64,000 bases of DNA from contig CAZWYF010000003.1 in the NCBI GenBank assembly GCA_964637835.1, positions 62,001-126,000 on the forward strand. Reading direction: 5' to 3'. The notes under the pieces were generated by a model, which had not been told where the DNA came from, ran no database searches, and saw nothing but the letters and a program-made list of their open reading frames with translations. Below are positions 1 to 8,318 of the stretch, in pieces; within the stretch, counting starts at the first letter, position 1; the number at the start of each line of letters is the position of its first letter. Position numbers and translations under genes: made by a program. This DNA comes from Glo-17 sp964637835. GTDB lineage: Bacteria > Krumholzibacteriota > Krumholzibacteriia > LZORAL124-64-63.

Positions 1-1012
1 CCTGGCGGCGGCACTCGGCCGGCTCGGGCAGCGCGTCCTGCTCATCGACAACGATCCCCAGGGGCACGCCACCCTCGCGCTGGGCCTCGCCGAGGCCGAC
101 TTCTCCCTCTCCACCTATGATCTCTACCTCAACAGCGACGTCCTGGTCGAGGATGTGCGCCTGCAGGTGGCGCCGCGCCTGGACCTGGTGCCCACGAGCG
201 TCGAGCTCAGCGCCGTCGAACCCCGCCTGGCCGGTCAGGAGGGCCGGGAGATGCGGCTGCGCGACGTGCTGCGCCGATCGGAGATGCCCTACGACGTGGT
301 GCTCGTGGATTGCCCGCCGGCGGTGGGGGCGCTGACCTTCAACGCCCTGCTGGCCAGCGGCGAGCTGCTGGTCCCCGTGGACGCCAGCACCTACAGCCGC
401 CAGGCGGTGGTCAAGCTGCTGGAGACCCTCGGCGTCCTGCGCGAGCGCAAGGGGCACGAGGTGGTCACCCGCCTGGTGCTCTCCAACTACGATCTGCGCT
501 CCCGCTTCGCGCGGGCGCTGCGGGACGAGCTGGCCGAGGTCTTCGACGGCTGCCTGCTCGAGACGGTGATCCACCCCACGGTGCGGGTCCGCGAGGCGGC
601 GGAGCGGGGGATCCCCGTCCTCGACCACGACGCCGGCTGCCGGGCCACGGAGGACTTCCTGGACCTGGCCCGGGAACTGGCCGCCGGCGAGGTGGACCTG
701 CGGGTGCCCGCGCTGGACCACTGGGCGGCGCTGCTCCACGGACCGGAGGTCACCGAGCAGGGCGTGCGGTTCGTGGCCGACTTCCCGCGCGCCGCCGAGG
801 TGCGGGTGACCGGGTCGTTCAGCGACTGGTCGGTCCAGGGGACGCCGCTGTACCGCCGGGCCGACGGGCGCTGGGAGTGCATCCTGCCCCTGGTGCCGGG
901 TCGTCACGAGTACCGGTACATCGTCGATGGCGTCTGGCTGCCCGACCCCCACAACACGGTGGTGACGACCAACGAGTTCGGCGGGGCCAACAGCATGATC
1001 GCGGTGCCCTGA
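1..1012 (+). CDS. ParA-type ATPase fused to a C-terminal glycogen-binding (CBM48/AMPK-beta-like) domain, 5' partial
   Basis: The frame is open from base 2, so the N-terminus with the Walker A loop lies outside the window. The visible start matches a ParA/Soj/MinD-type ATPase: LLIDNDPQGHAT (switch I region), then YDVVLVDCPPAVG (Walker B) and a long helical tail. From about residue 255 of the visible part the protein changes to a compact beta-rich module with VRVTGSFSDW, a central GRWECILPL and HEYRYIVDG. This is the signature of the AMPK-beta/isoamylase N-terminal glycogen-binding fold. ParA proteins normally end after the ATPase, so the fusion is unusual. ParA ATPases position DNA or protein cargo; the second domain suggests, without proving, that glucan or another carbohydrate is sensed or carried. 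The next gene starts 2 nt downstream. Confidence 0.85.
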   Translation, partial: LAAALGRLGQRVLLIDNDPQGHATLALGLAEADFSLSTYDLYLNSDVLVEDVRLQVAPRLDLVPTSVELSAVEPRLAGQEGREMRLRDVLRRSEMPYDVVLVDCPPAVGALTFNALLASGELLVPVDASTYSRQAVVKLLETLGVLRERKGHEVVTRLVLSNYDLRSRFARALRDELAEVFDGCLLETVIHPTVRVREAAERGIPVLDHDAGCRATEDFLDLARELAAGEVDLRVPALDHWAALLHGPEVTEQGVRFVADFPRAAEVRVTGSFSDWSVQGTPLYRRADGRWECILPLVPGRHEYRYIVDGVWLPDPHNTVVTTNEFGGANSMIAVP

Positions 1013-1013
1013 G

Positions 1014-1604
1014 GTGGGCGCACGGACGCGAGACGAGGGCACGGTCCGCGCGGCGCGTCGCCACCACCTGGCGACCGTGGCCGATGCCTTCCTCAGCGGC
1101 GGTCCCGGACCATCGGGCGGCCATCCGGCCGCCGAGGAGATGGCGCCGGGCACACGGCCGCTGGTCACGGCGGCGCCCGGCGCGGCGGACACCGCCCGGA
1201 TCCTCGCGCGTCTGGCCCCCCGCCGGCCGCGGACCGGGGCGCACGACCTCGGCGGGCGCGTGGGCGAGCGGCTCGCTCGCTGGGAGCGCGAGGAAGGCCT
1301 GGGCCTGGCGCCGGACGCGGCGCCGCTGCTGCTCTGGTGCGCGCGTGGCGAGGAGGGACTCTCGATGCGGGCGGGGCTGTCCCTGGGGCGTCTGGCGGCC
1401 CTGCTGCGGCCCGACCGGGTGACGGTGCTCTGGGAGCCGGCGGCGGGAGCGGAACCGGTCCGGCGCCCCGCGGCGGCCCTGCGGTCGCGGGTGGCGGCCC
1501 TGGCTGCCGCCGCCGCGCCGGAGGCCGCGGTCACCGTCCACTGCCTGGGCTGGGACGCCCCCGCGGACGATCAGCTGCGTCGACTCGCGGCCCGGTTCGC
1601 GTGA
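1014..1604 (+). CDS. Hypothetical protein following the ParA fusion
   Basis: Encodes 196 residues from a GTG that begins one base after the preceding TGA, so it is probably translated with the ParA-fusion gene. I do not recognise the family. It is rich in Ala, Arg and Gly, has no signal peptide or membrane segment, and has a C-terminal half that reads like a mixed alpha/beta fold (stretches such as RVTVLWEP and AVTVHCLGW, separated by Ala-rich helices). Its position suggests a partner or regulator of the ATPase, which is inference only. A later in-frame start is possible because no strong ribosome-binding site precedes the GTG. Confidence 0.55.
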   Translation: MGARTRDEGTVRAARRHHLATVADAFLSGGPGPSGGHPAAEEMAPGTRPLVTAAPGAADTARILARLAPRRPRTGAHDLGGRVGERLARWEREEGLGLAPDAAPLLLWCARGEEGLSMRAGLSLGRLAALLRPDRVTVLWEPAAGAEPVRRPAAALRSRVAALAAAAAPEAAVTVHCLGWDAPADDQLRRLAARFA

Positions 1605-1627
1605 ACGCCCGCCGGCGCACTCCCGGC

Positions 1628-1657
1628 TTGCCAGGCGGCCGGCCGCCGGGCTAAGGT
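1628..1657 (+). promoter_or_regulatory. Putative sigma70-type promoter for the polysaccharide cluster
   Basis: TTGCCA (1628-1633), an 18-nt spacer and TAAGGT (1652-1657). It fits the pattern seen elsewhere in the window. If used, transcription would start near 1664, essentially at the ATG at 1665. Confidence 0.35.
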
Positions 1658-1664
1658 GCGCGCC

Positions 1665-2270
1665 ATGATCGGCCTGCAGCATCGCGACCTCCCGTCCGGG
1701 CGCGCCGCCGCGCCCGCCTGCCGCCGCCGCCTCCCTGGCCGGTGGAGACCGGTCGTGCTCGCCGCGCTCCTGCTGTTCTGCGGCCGTGCCGGACCGGCCG
1801 CGGCCGCTCCCGACGCCGGGGCGGCACTCGCCCCGGAGCGGCTGGTGATCCCGGCGGCCCGGGACACCTCCGTGGGGTTCGTGGCCGTGCCGCTACCCGC
1901 CGACGGCGGGACGGTGCTCGCCTGGCCCGAGGGCGTGGTCGTCACCGAGGCCGGCGTGCCCTGGCTGCCCGACGGCCAGCAGGGGCTCGCCTTCGCCCTG
2001 GACGGGCCGCTGCGGGGCGCCGGCGCCGGCGGCCTGTTCACCGCGCGGCCGGGGCGCTTCACCATCGACACGCCGCTCTACCTCGCCGCCGGCGGGGTCC
2101 GGGCCTATCTGCAATCTGGCGAGCTGATCGTCGCGGCGGACCGCCTGGAGTATCGCCGGCCGCACGCCGCGGCCGATCCCCGCGGCGACTACCTCCTGCT
2201 CGCCGGCCTGGTGGTGGCCACCGGCATCCTGCTGCACCTGGCCCGCCGACGCCGGCGTCCGCACCGATGA
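1665..2270 (+). CDS. Exported membrane-anchored protein of unknown function
   Basis: About 201 residues. An Arg-rich N-terminus precedes a hydrophobic signal segment (around residues 27-45, ending in an Ala-rich cleavage-like site). A 110-residue beta-rich extracytoplasmic part follows, then one C-terminal transmembrane helix (DYLLLAGLVVATGILLHLA) and a short Arg-rich cytoplasmic tail. I do not recognise a family. The start could also be GTG at 1656; ATG at 1665 is preferred because the putative -10 element covers 1652-1657. Its stop overlaps the ATG of the O-antigen ligase-like gene (ATGA), so it may be an accessory envelope protein of that locus. Confidence 0.6.
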   Translation: MIGLQHRDLPSGRAAAPACRRRLPGRWRPVVLAALLLFCGRAGPAAAAPDAGAALAPERLVIPAARDTSVGFVAVPLPADGGTVLAWPEGVVVTEAGVPWLPDGQQGLAFALDGPLRGAGAGGLFTARPGRFTIDTPLYLAAGGVRAYLQSGELIVAADRLEYRRPHAAADPRGDYLLLAGLVVATGILLHLARRRRRPHR

Positions 2271-3655
2271 AGCGACTGCTCGCGGCCGACCTCTGCTGGG
2301 GGGGCGCCCTGCTCACCCTGCCGCTGGCGGGTGTGGGCCTGGTGCACCTGCTGCTGGGCCGCGACCTGGGCACGGGGGTCCAGCCCGCCTATCTCCTGCT
2401 GGCGCTGGCCTGGCTCCTGAGGCTGGCGGACGGGTCGCGGCCGGGATCGTCCCGGGAGCGCCGTCGCCTGCGGGACGACCCCACCGTCCGCGGCACGGCG
2501 CGCTGGCTGGGCGTGGTGGTCGCCGTCCTCGGGTTGTCGGGCCTCGGCCTGGTCCTCGCGCCGGCTCCGCTGCTGGCCCAGGAGGCCTGGCCGCGGTACC
2601 TGCGCCAGGCGGTCCAGGTGGTCGTGGTGGCGGCCTTCGCCGTGTATCCCGCCCTCTGGACCCGGGGCCGGCGACGCTGGGTCTGGACGCTCCGGCTGCT
2701 GGCCGTCGCCGCCGCCGGCCAGGTGCTGTATGCCGTGCTGCAGGGCGTGCACGTCTGGCGGCCGCTGCCGGGGCTGGACACGCTGGAGACCATCGCGACC
2801 TCCAATCCCGGCCTGCTCGCCGGATCGGAACGGCTCTACCTGGGCGGATACACGGTGGTGCCGCGGCTGCGCGGCAGCATGCTCGAGCCCCTGTACCTCG
2901 GGAACTTCCTCCTGCTGGCGGTGCCCTGGCTGCTGGTCGCGCGCCGGCGCGTCCTGGCGGCCATCGCCACGGCGGTGCTGGTGCTGACCTGGTCGCGCGC
3001 GGCGTGGCTGGCGGCCGCGGGCGGGGTGGTGATCTGGTGGCTGCTGCGGCGGCGCGCCCGCCTGCCGGGGCCGCCGGCCGCCCTGGCCTGGGGGCTGGTC
3101 GGCGCCGCGGGCCTGGCGCTCGCCGCCACGGCGCTGCTGGCCGGCCCCGAGGCCCTGCTGTGGCCGGTGCGGCGCCTGTTGCAGGTGGCCGATCCCGGCG
3201 ACTGGTCCAACCTCACGCGGTACTACAGCCTGCAGGCGGCCTGGCGGGCGTTCCTCGAATCGCCGCTGGTGGGCGTGGGCTGGGGACAGTATCCGTATCA
3301 TTTCTATGCCCTGGTGGACCTGCCCGGGCTGGAGAGCCAGTTCACCTGGCCGGTGGTCAACAGCCTGCCGGTGCGCGTGCTCTGCGAGACGGGCCTGGTG
3401 GGGCTGGGCGTGATGGTCGCCGGGGTCGTCCTGCTGGGGCGGCGGACCTGGCAGGTCCTGGGCCGCGCCCCCTCCCGGGCGCGCCGGGAGCGCCTGGCCG
3501 CGGCCGCGGTGGCGGGCGGGGCGGTGGCCCTGCAGCTGGCCATGTTCTCCCAGTACAACCTGCCGCACCCCTGGGTGGCGCTGGGCCTCTGGATCGCGGC
3601 CCTGGCGGAGGCACGCCGGGAAACCGGGTCACGTGGCCCCGAAAGGACATCATGA
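2267..3655 (+). CDS. O-antigen ligase/polymerase-like integral membrane protein (Wzy_C/WaaL family)
   Basis: 462 residues with about ten to twelve hydrophobic segments. The family signature is a TWSRAAWLAAAGG helix near residue 240, preceded by a helix following RLRGSMLEPLYLGNFLLL. A large periplasmic loop at roughly 300-365 contains RYYSLQAAWRAFLESPLVGVG, and a late loop ends in SQYNLPHPWVALGLW. In Wzy_C proteins this loop joins O-antigen or exopolysaccharide units to each other or to lipid A-core. It starts inside the stop of the upstream exported protein and ends inside the ATG of a GT4 glycosyltransferase, so it belongs to one polysaccharide operon. Ligase and polymerase cannot be told apart from sequence alone. 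Confidence 0.85.
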   Translation: MKRLLAADLCWGGALLTLPLAGVGLVHLLLGRDLGTGVQPAYLLLALAWLLRLADGSRPGSSRERRRLRDDPTVRGTARWLGVVVAVLGLSGLGLVLAPAPLLAQEAWPRYLRQAVQVVVVAAFAVYPALWTRGRRRWVWTLRLLAVAAAGQVLYAVLQGVHVWRPLPGLDTLETIATSNPGLLAGSERLYLGGYTVVPRLRGSMLEPLYLGNFLLLAVPWLLVARRRVLAAIATAVLVLTWSRAAWLAAAGGVVIWWLLRRRARLPGPPAALAWGLVGAAGLALAATALLAGPEALLWPVRRLLQVADPGDWSNLTRYYSLQAAWRAFLESPLVGVGWGQYPYHFYALVDLPGLESQFTWPVVNSLPVRVLCETGLVGLGVMVAGVVLLGRRTWQVLGRAPSRARRERLAAAAVAGGAVALQLAMFSQYNLPHPWVALGLWIAALAEARRETGSRGPERTS

Positions 3656-4788
3656 CGCGACCGCTGGTGGTCCTCGACGCGCTGCTGCTGCGGCCGCGCC
3701 CCACGGGGGTGGGCCGCGCCATCCTGGAGTGGACCGAGGCCCTGGCGGTGGCGGACCACGGGCTCGATTTCGCCGTCCTCTGCACGCATCCCGAGCTGCT
3801 GGAGCCGCTGGCCGCCCGGCCGCACTGGCGGCTGGTGCCCTGTCCCGGGGCGGCCGGCGGCACCCTGCGCAAGGCGATCTGGACCCAGGTGGCGCTGCCG
3901 GGACTGCTGCGCCGGCTGGGGGCCGATCTGCTGCACGGGCTGCAGTTCGTCACGCCACGTCGCTGCCCGTGCCCCACCGTGGTCACCGTCCACGACCTCG
4001 GCTATCTGCGGTTCCCGCGCACCATCGAGCAGCCGCGCCGCAGCTACTATCGCTGGCTGGTGCCGCGGTCGCTGGCCGGCGCGGCGGCGATCGTCTGCAA
4101 CTCGGAGGCCACCGCCCGGGACGTGGCCCACTGGTTCCCGGCCACGGCGGACCGGGTGCGGGTGACTCCCTTCGGGGTGCCGGGCTGGGTACGCCGGCGG
4201 CCACAGCCGGCGGCGGAGCGCGCGGAGGACGCCCCGTTCCTGTTCGTGGGCACATTGGAGCCGCGCAAGAACCTGGAGGGGCTGCTCGCGGCCTACGCGG
4301 CGTTCCGTCGCGAGCGCCGGGCCGCCAGGCGTTTCGCCCCCGAGCTGGTGCTGGTCGGCGGCCGTGGCTGGCAGGACAGCGGCCTGCGGAGCGCCCTGGA
4401 ACCCCTGGTGGCCGCCGGGGCGGTGCGGCTTCGCGACTACTGCGGACCGGATGAACTGTGGCGGCAGTACCAGTTGGCGCGCGCCTTGCTCTTCCCTAGC
4501 TTACACGAGGGGTTCGGGTTCCCGATCCTCGAGGCCATGGTGGCGCGTCTGCCGGTGTTGACCAGCGATCGCGGGGCCATGGCCGAGGTCGCGGGCGACG
4601 CCGCGCTGCTGGTGGACCCGGACGATCCTGCCGCCCTCGCCGGCGCCCTGGCCCGTCTGACCGACGACGCGGCCCTGCGCCGGGATCTGGTCGCTCGCGG
4701 CGAGGCGCGCTGGCCCCGGTGGTCCTGGCAGGAGACCGTCCAGGCGACGGTCCGGACCTATCACGCGGTGCTGTCCGGCCGGCCATGA
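3652..4788 (+). CDS. Glycosyltransferase family 4 (GT-B fold)
   Basis: 378 residues in the usual two-domain GT-B arrangement. The N-terminal domain holds TGVGRAILEW near the start and TVVTVHDLGYLRFP near residue 107, typical of mannosyl/rhamnosyl-type GT4 enzymes. The C-terminal donor domain holds FVGTLEPRKNLEGLL (about 198-212) and the EX7E-containing stretch LHEGFGFPILEAM (about 284-296), whose two Glu bind the nucleotide sugar. The protein is probably cytoplasmic and adds a sugar to a lipid-linked glycan. The ATG lies in the stop of the preceding ligase-like gene. The exact sugar and acceptor cannot be read from sequence. Confidence 0.9.
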   Translation: MTRPLVVLDALLLRPRPTGVGRAILEWTEALAVADHGLDFAVLCTHPELLEPLAARPHWRLVPCPGAAGGTLRKAIWTQVALPGLLRRLGADLLHGLQFVTPRRCPCPTVVTVHDLGYLRFPRTIEQPRRSYYRWLVPRSLAGAAAIVCNSEATARDVAHWFPATADRVRVTPFGVPGWVRRRPQPAAERAEDAPFLFVGTLEPRKNLEGLLAAYAAFRRERRAARRFAPELVLVGGRGWQDSGLRSALEPLVAAGAVRLRDYCGPDELWRQYQLARALLFPSLHEGFGFPILEAMVARLPVLTSDRGAMAEVAGDAALLVDPDDPAALAGALARLTDDAALRRDLVARGEARWPRWSWQETVQATVRTYHAVLSGRP

Positions 4789-4827
4789 GGTCGGCGATGG
4801 CGTCCGCGAACTCCTGGAGATTCGCAG

Positions 4828-4856
4828 TTGCCCCTCCCGGGGGGTTGCGATACCTT
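4828..4856 (+). promoter_or_regulatory. Putative promoter of the WecA/TagO-like gene
   Basis: TTGCCC (4828-4833), 17-nt spacer, TACCTT (4851-4856), in the 124-nt gap before the gene. The gene's ribosome-binding site GGAGGA is at about 4904-4909. Confidence 0.45.
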
Positions 4857-4912
4857 CGGCGAGCTCAGGAGAGCCAGGCTCCGAGGGAACGGAGCGAGCC
4901 AACGGAGGATTC

Positions 4913-6190
4913 GTGGAGCGAGGGATCGTACCGCTGATCAGCTTCGGCGTGGCATTCGTCATGTCCTGGCTGGTCCAGCCCCATTTCCGCAATCTCGGTT
5001 TCTTGACCGAGATCGTCGACCATCCCGGCGGCCGCCGGCCGCATCGGGAGCCCGTGCCTCGCACCGGGGGCATGGCCATCTTCATCTCCTTCTTCTGCGC
5101 GCTCTACTTCCTGGAGAACTTCGTCCTGCGCACGGCCCTGCCCTGGCCGTGGCTGATGATCCTCAGCGGCGCCGGCCTGGTGATCCTGGCGCTGGGCGTG
5201 GGGGACGACCGCTTCGGCATCCACGCCGAGAAGAAGCTCTACGGGCAGCTGGTGATCATCCTGGGTCTGATGCTCTTGGGGCAGCGCTTCGAGACCATCA
5301 CCCTGCCGCTGGTGGGCACCGTGGGCCTGGGGGGCTGGTCCTGGCCGTTCACCCTCTTCTGGTATCTCGGGTTCATCAACTCCATGAACCTCATCGACGG
5401 ACTCGACGGCCTGGCCAGCGGCATCAGCGTGCTGGCCGCCGTGTTCCTGGCCGTCCTGGCGATGGCCGCGGGCGAGAGCACCTCCGCCCTGCTCTCCACC
5501 ACGCTGGCCGGCTCCACCTTGGCCTTCCTCTACTGGAACGTGTCGAGCCGCAAGATCTTCCTCGGCGATTCGGGCAGCATGTGGATGGGCCTGGTCCTGG
5601 GCACGCTCATGCTCAACCTCAGCCGCAGCGCGGCGGTGCCCCTGCCGGTGCTGCTGGCGCCCATGCTGGTGCCCATCTGGGACACCGCGACCACCATCCT
5701 GCGCCGCTGTCGCCGCCGTACCTCGCTCTTCATGGCCGACGACAACCACCTCCACCACCGCCTGGTGCGGCTGGGCTTCAGCCCCGCGCGGGCGGTGATC
5801 ACCCTGCTGCTGATCACGGCGGGATCCGGCCTGTTCGCGCTCAGCGACGGCCTAAACCAGGCCTGGCTCGGCCTGCCGGCCATGGCCGCCTGGATGGGCG
5901 CCGCACAGCTCGTCGCCCTGCAGCACCTGCGCAACCGCCGCGCCGGCTGGGACCTCTTCTCCGAGCTCTCCTATGCCCTGGGCTTCGACGACGGCGTGGT
6001 GGAGCGTTCGGACCTCGATCGGCGCGTGGCCGAGGTCATCGACCTGCAGGGCGCGCGCCGGCCCACGGTGCGCAAGGTGGCCGGTGGCGACCTGGAGATC
6101 GTGCCGGCGCCGCCCACGGAGAAGCCCGCGCCACGGCCGGAGGGGTCGGACCAGGATGCCGTTCTGCCCACTTCCCGCGACGTTTCTTGA
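4913..6190 (+). CDS. Undecaprenyl-phosphate N-acetylhexosamine-1-phosphate transferase (WecA/TagO/MraY family)
   Basis: 425 residues, multi-spanning. All signature loops of the polyprenyl-phosphate sugar-1-phosphate transferases are present: PRTGGMAIF near the N-terminus, GDDRFGIHAEKK (about 97-108), NLIDGLDGLASG (about 159-170), GDSGSMWMGL (about 217-226) and HLHHRLVRLG (about 279-288). The Asp pairs bind Mg2+ and the phosphate donor. The His-rich loop favours the WecA/TagO branch over MraY. The enzyme begins lipid-linked O-antigen or exopolysaccharide synthesis at the inner membrane. The GTG start is supported by GGAGGA just upstream. The 60-residue C-terminal extension is hydrophilic and probably cytoplasmic. 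Confidence 0.92.
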   Translation: MERGIVPLISFGVAFVMSWLVQPHFRNLGFLTEIVDHPGGRRPHREPVPRTGGMAIFISFFCALYFLENFVLRTALPWPWLMILSGAGLVILALGVGDDRFGIHAEKKLYGQLVIILGLMLLGQRFETITLPLVGTVGLGGWSWPFTLFWYLGFINSMNLIDGLDGLASGISVLAAVFLAVLAMAAGESTSALLSTTLAGSTLAFLYWNVSSRKIFLGDSGSMWMGLVLGTLMLNLSRSAAVPLPVLLAPMLVPIWDTATTILRRCRRRTSLFMADDNHLHHRLVRLGFSPARAVITLLLITAGSGLFALSDGLNQAWLGLPAMAAWMGAAQLVALQHLRNRRAGWDLFSELSYALGFDDGVVERSDLDRRVAEVIDLQGARRPTVRKVAGGDLEIVPAPPTEKPAPRPEGSDQDAVLPTSRDVS

Positions 6191-6815
6191 CGACCTCGCC
6201 ACCGCTGGCCCCGGCGACGTGCTCGAGCTCGGCTGTGGCGACGGCCGGCTGACCGCCCTGCTGCGCGAGGCGGGGCCGGCGCCCTGGACCCTCGACCGCA
6301 CGGGCCCGGCCCTCGGCGTGCGGCCCCACGTGCGCGGCGACGCCCTGCGGCCGCCGCTGCGTGGCCGCTTCGCCGTGGTGGTGGCGGGCAACCTGCTGCG
6401 GCACGTCTGGTCCCGGCTCGGTGGCGACGGTCCTCGCGTCTGGGCCCACCTCGTCGCGCCGGGTGGCGCGCTCTGGATCCTGGAGGACCAGCCGGCCCTG
6501 GCCTCGCCATCCTCGCGGCACTATGCTGATCTGCAGGAGCTGCTGGCGCGCCTGGACCCCGCCGGACGCGGGCGGCTGCGCTCGTTGCAGGAGTTCCGGC
6601 GCCGGCGGCGCCGCTGGGCTTGGGGCGGCTCCTGGCAGGATGGCGAAGAGGACAATGCCTGGCCGCTGGATGCCGCGCGGGTGCTCGCCTGGCTGGACGC
6701 GGGCCTGCCGGCCAGCGGTGGCGAGGTGGCCCGTCTGCGCGAGGGCATCGCCCGGGACGGCATCGCCTGCGGCCGCGCCTGGTGGTCGCGGTGGCAACCG
6801 GAGGTCGCGACATGA
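6156..6815 (+). CDS. SAM-dependent methyltransferase-like protein
   Basis: 219 residues. VLELGCGDGRL (about residues 21-31) is the glycine-rich SAM-binding motif I of class I methyltransferases. It is followed by a short Rossmann-like alternation (WTLDRTG, FAVVVAGNLLRHVW, GGALWILED). The protein is compact, and motifs after the GGALWILED strand are hard to match, so activity is likely but unproven. The ATG overlaps the end of the WecA/TagO-like gene by 35 nt, and the next gene starts in its stop codon. The substrate, perhaps a glycan or lipid intermediate, is unknown. Confidence 0.7.
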   Translation: MPFCPLPATFLDDLATAGPGDVLELGCGDGRLTALLREAGPAPWTLDRTGPALGVRPHVRGDALRPPLRGRFAVVVAGNLLRHVWSRLGGDGPRVWAHLVAPGGALWILEDQPALASPSSRHYADLQELLARLDPAGRGRLRSLQEFRRRRRRWAWGGSWQDGEEDNAWPLDAARVLAWLDAGLPASGGEVARLREGIARDGIACGRAWWSRWQPEVAT

Positions 6816-8167
6816 ACGCATCCCGCGGGTGGCGCCATCATCTGCGGTCGTTGCTCGGTCTGGCCCTGGCGCTGCTGCTGCTGGCGGTGGGCATGGTCTG
6901 GGGCCGCAGCCCGGCCGGCGTCGACTGGCAACGCGTACGAGCGGTGTGCATCGAGAGCGACGACTGGGGCCTCTGCGGCTTCGTGCCCGACTCGGCCGCC
7001 CTCGGCGTCCTCGATCGCGACGTCCTGGCGCCGGGCCGGCTGCCGGAGATCTACTGGCATTCCACGCTGGAGGACAGCGCCGCGGTGGCCGCGCTCTGCG
7101 ACGTGCTCGCCGGGCACCGCGGCCGCGACGGCCTGTCCGCGCTCATGCAGCCCAACTACATCATGGCGTCGCTCACCGCCGACACCACCGGCGGCGACTC
7201 CCTGCGCTGGCGCCGCCAGGCGCTCCCCGCCGTGCCGCCCGGGTACGAGCGGCCGGGGCTCTGGGCGGCGGTGCGCGCCGGCCAGCGGGCGGGGGTCTGG
7301 CATCCGGAACTCCACGGGCGCTTCCACTACGATCCACGCCTGCGACGCGAACGGACCGTCGGCCCCCCGGTGGTGGCGGCGGCGCGGGCCCAGGTCCTGC
7401 CGTTCCCGGGTAGCGAGCGGGCCTGGGAGCTGGGTCCCTGGCGCGACCCCGACACCCTGGCCGCCGAGCTGGATGCCAGCCTCGCGGACTTCGCGGCCGT
7501 CTTCGGCCGTCCCCCCCGCGCGGTGATCGGCCCGGACTACGTCTGGGACGATCCCCACGAGTCGCTCTGGCTGAGCCGCGACCTGCGGGTGATCCAGGGG
7601 CAGCGCCAGCAGCGGAAGGCCTCCTGGCGGGGGCTGTCCGGTCGCGTGCGCAAGGTGCTGCACCGCAGCTGGATGCGCTGGGTCCACCGCGACCGGGTGT
7701 ACCTCGATCGCAACTGCATCTTCGAACCGGTGCAGCAGCACGATCCGCGGGCCATCACCGCCGGCGCGCGCCGGGACATCCGGGCGGCCTGGCGGCGGGG
7801 CGAGCCGGCCGTGGTGGAGGCCCATCGCATCAACTTCGCCCACCTCGACCCCCGAGTGCCCGCCCTGGGCCGCGGCGAGCTCGACTCGCTGCTGGCGGCG
7901 GTGTCGTCCCACGCGCCCCTGTACCTGGTGGACGAGGAGCTCGCCGGACTGCAGCGGCGCGGCACCAGCTGGACCGTGCGCGGCGAACAGGTGGTGGTCC
8001 GCAACCTGACCCGCAGCCGGCGGCTGGTGGTGGTGCCGCCCCGCGCCCTGAACACCGCGGCGCGACTGGCCGGCACGGAACGGCCGCCGGCGGGGCGGTC
8101 GCTGGTCCTGGCCCTGGGGCCAGGCGAGACCCGGATCCTCGGTCCGGCCGCACGCATCCAACCCTGA
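6812..8167 (+). CDS. Membrane-anchored polysaccharide deacetylase-like protein
   Basis: 451 residues. An N-terminal membrane anchor (about 10-30) is followed by an extracytoplasmic domain. ESDDWG near residue 48 and HPELHGRFH near 163-171 resemble the Asp and His metal-binding motifs of NodB-like carbohydrate deacetylases, and WHSTLEDSAAVAAL fits the first helix after that strand. Assignment to the glycoside hydrolase/deacetylase barrel superfamily rests on these motifs only. The last 60 residues look like a beta-sandwich appendage (VRNLTRSRRLVVVPP). It is coupled (ATGA) to the methyltransferase-like gene and ends the polysaccharide cluster. Confidence 0.6.
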   Translation: MNASRGWRHHLRSLLGLALALLLLAVGMVWGRSPAGVDWQRVRAVCIESDDWGLCGFVPDSAALGVLDRDVLAPGRLPEIYWHSTLEDSAAVAALCDVLAGHRGRDGLSALMQPNYIMASLTADTTGGDSLRWRRQALPAVPPGYERPGLWAAVRAGQRAGVWHPELHGRFHYDPRLRRERTVGPPVVAAARAQVLPFPGSERAWELGPWRDPDTLAAELDASLADFAAVFGRPPRAVIGPDYVWDDPHESLWLSRDLRVIQGQRQQRKASWRGLSGRVRKVLHRSWMRWVHRDRVYLDRNCIFEPVQQHDPRAITAGARRDIRAAWRRGEPAVVEAHRINFAHLDPRVPALGRGELDSLLAAVSSHAPLYLVDEELAGLQRRGTSWTVRGEQVVVRNLTRSRRLVVVPPRALNTAARLAGTERPPAGRSLVLALGPGETRILGPAARIQP

Positions 8168-8179
8168 TGCCCTCCTCGA

Positions 8180-8208
8180 TTGACCGGCCACCATGTTTGT
8201 GGTAACAT
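8180..8208 (+). promoter_or_regulatory. Strong sigma70-type promoter of the C25 protease gene
   Basis: TTGACC (8180-8185), exactly 17 nt, TAACAT (8203-8208). It lies in a locally AT-richer stretch, 110 nt before the start codon, and leaves an approximately 100-nt leader ending in AGGAGG (8307-8312). Confidence 0.6.
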
Positions 8209-8318
8209 ACGATGGCATGGAGCCCTGGATCGGAGACCCGGTTCAGGGCGCGCTTGTCCGGACGACTCCGTTCAGGACGACTCCGCAGATGCGCACCCAT
8301 CTCCTCAGGAGGATCTGC

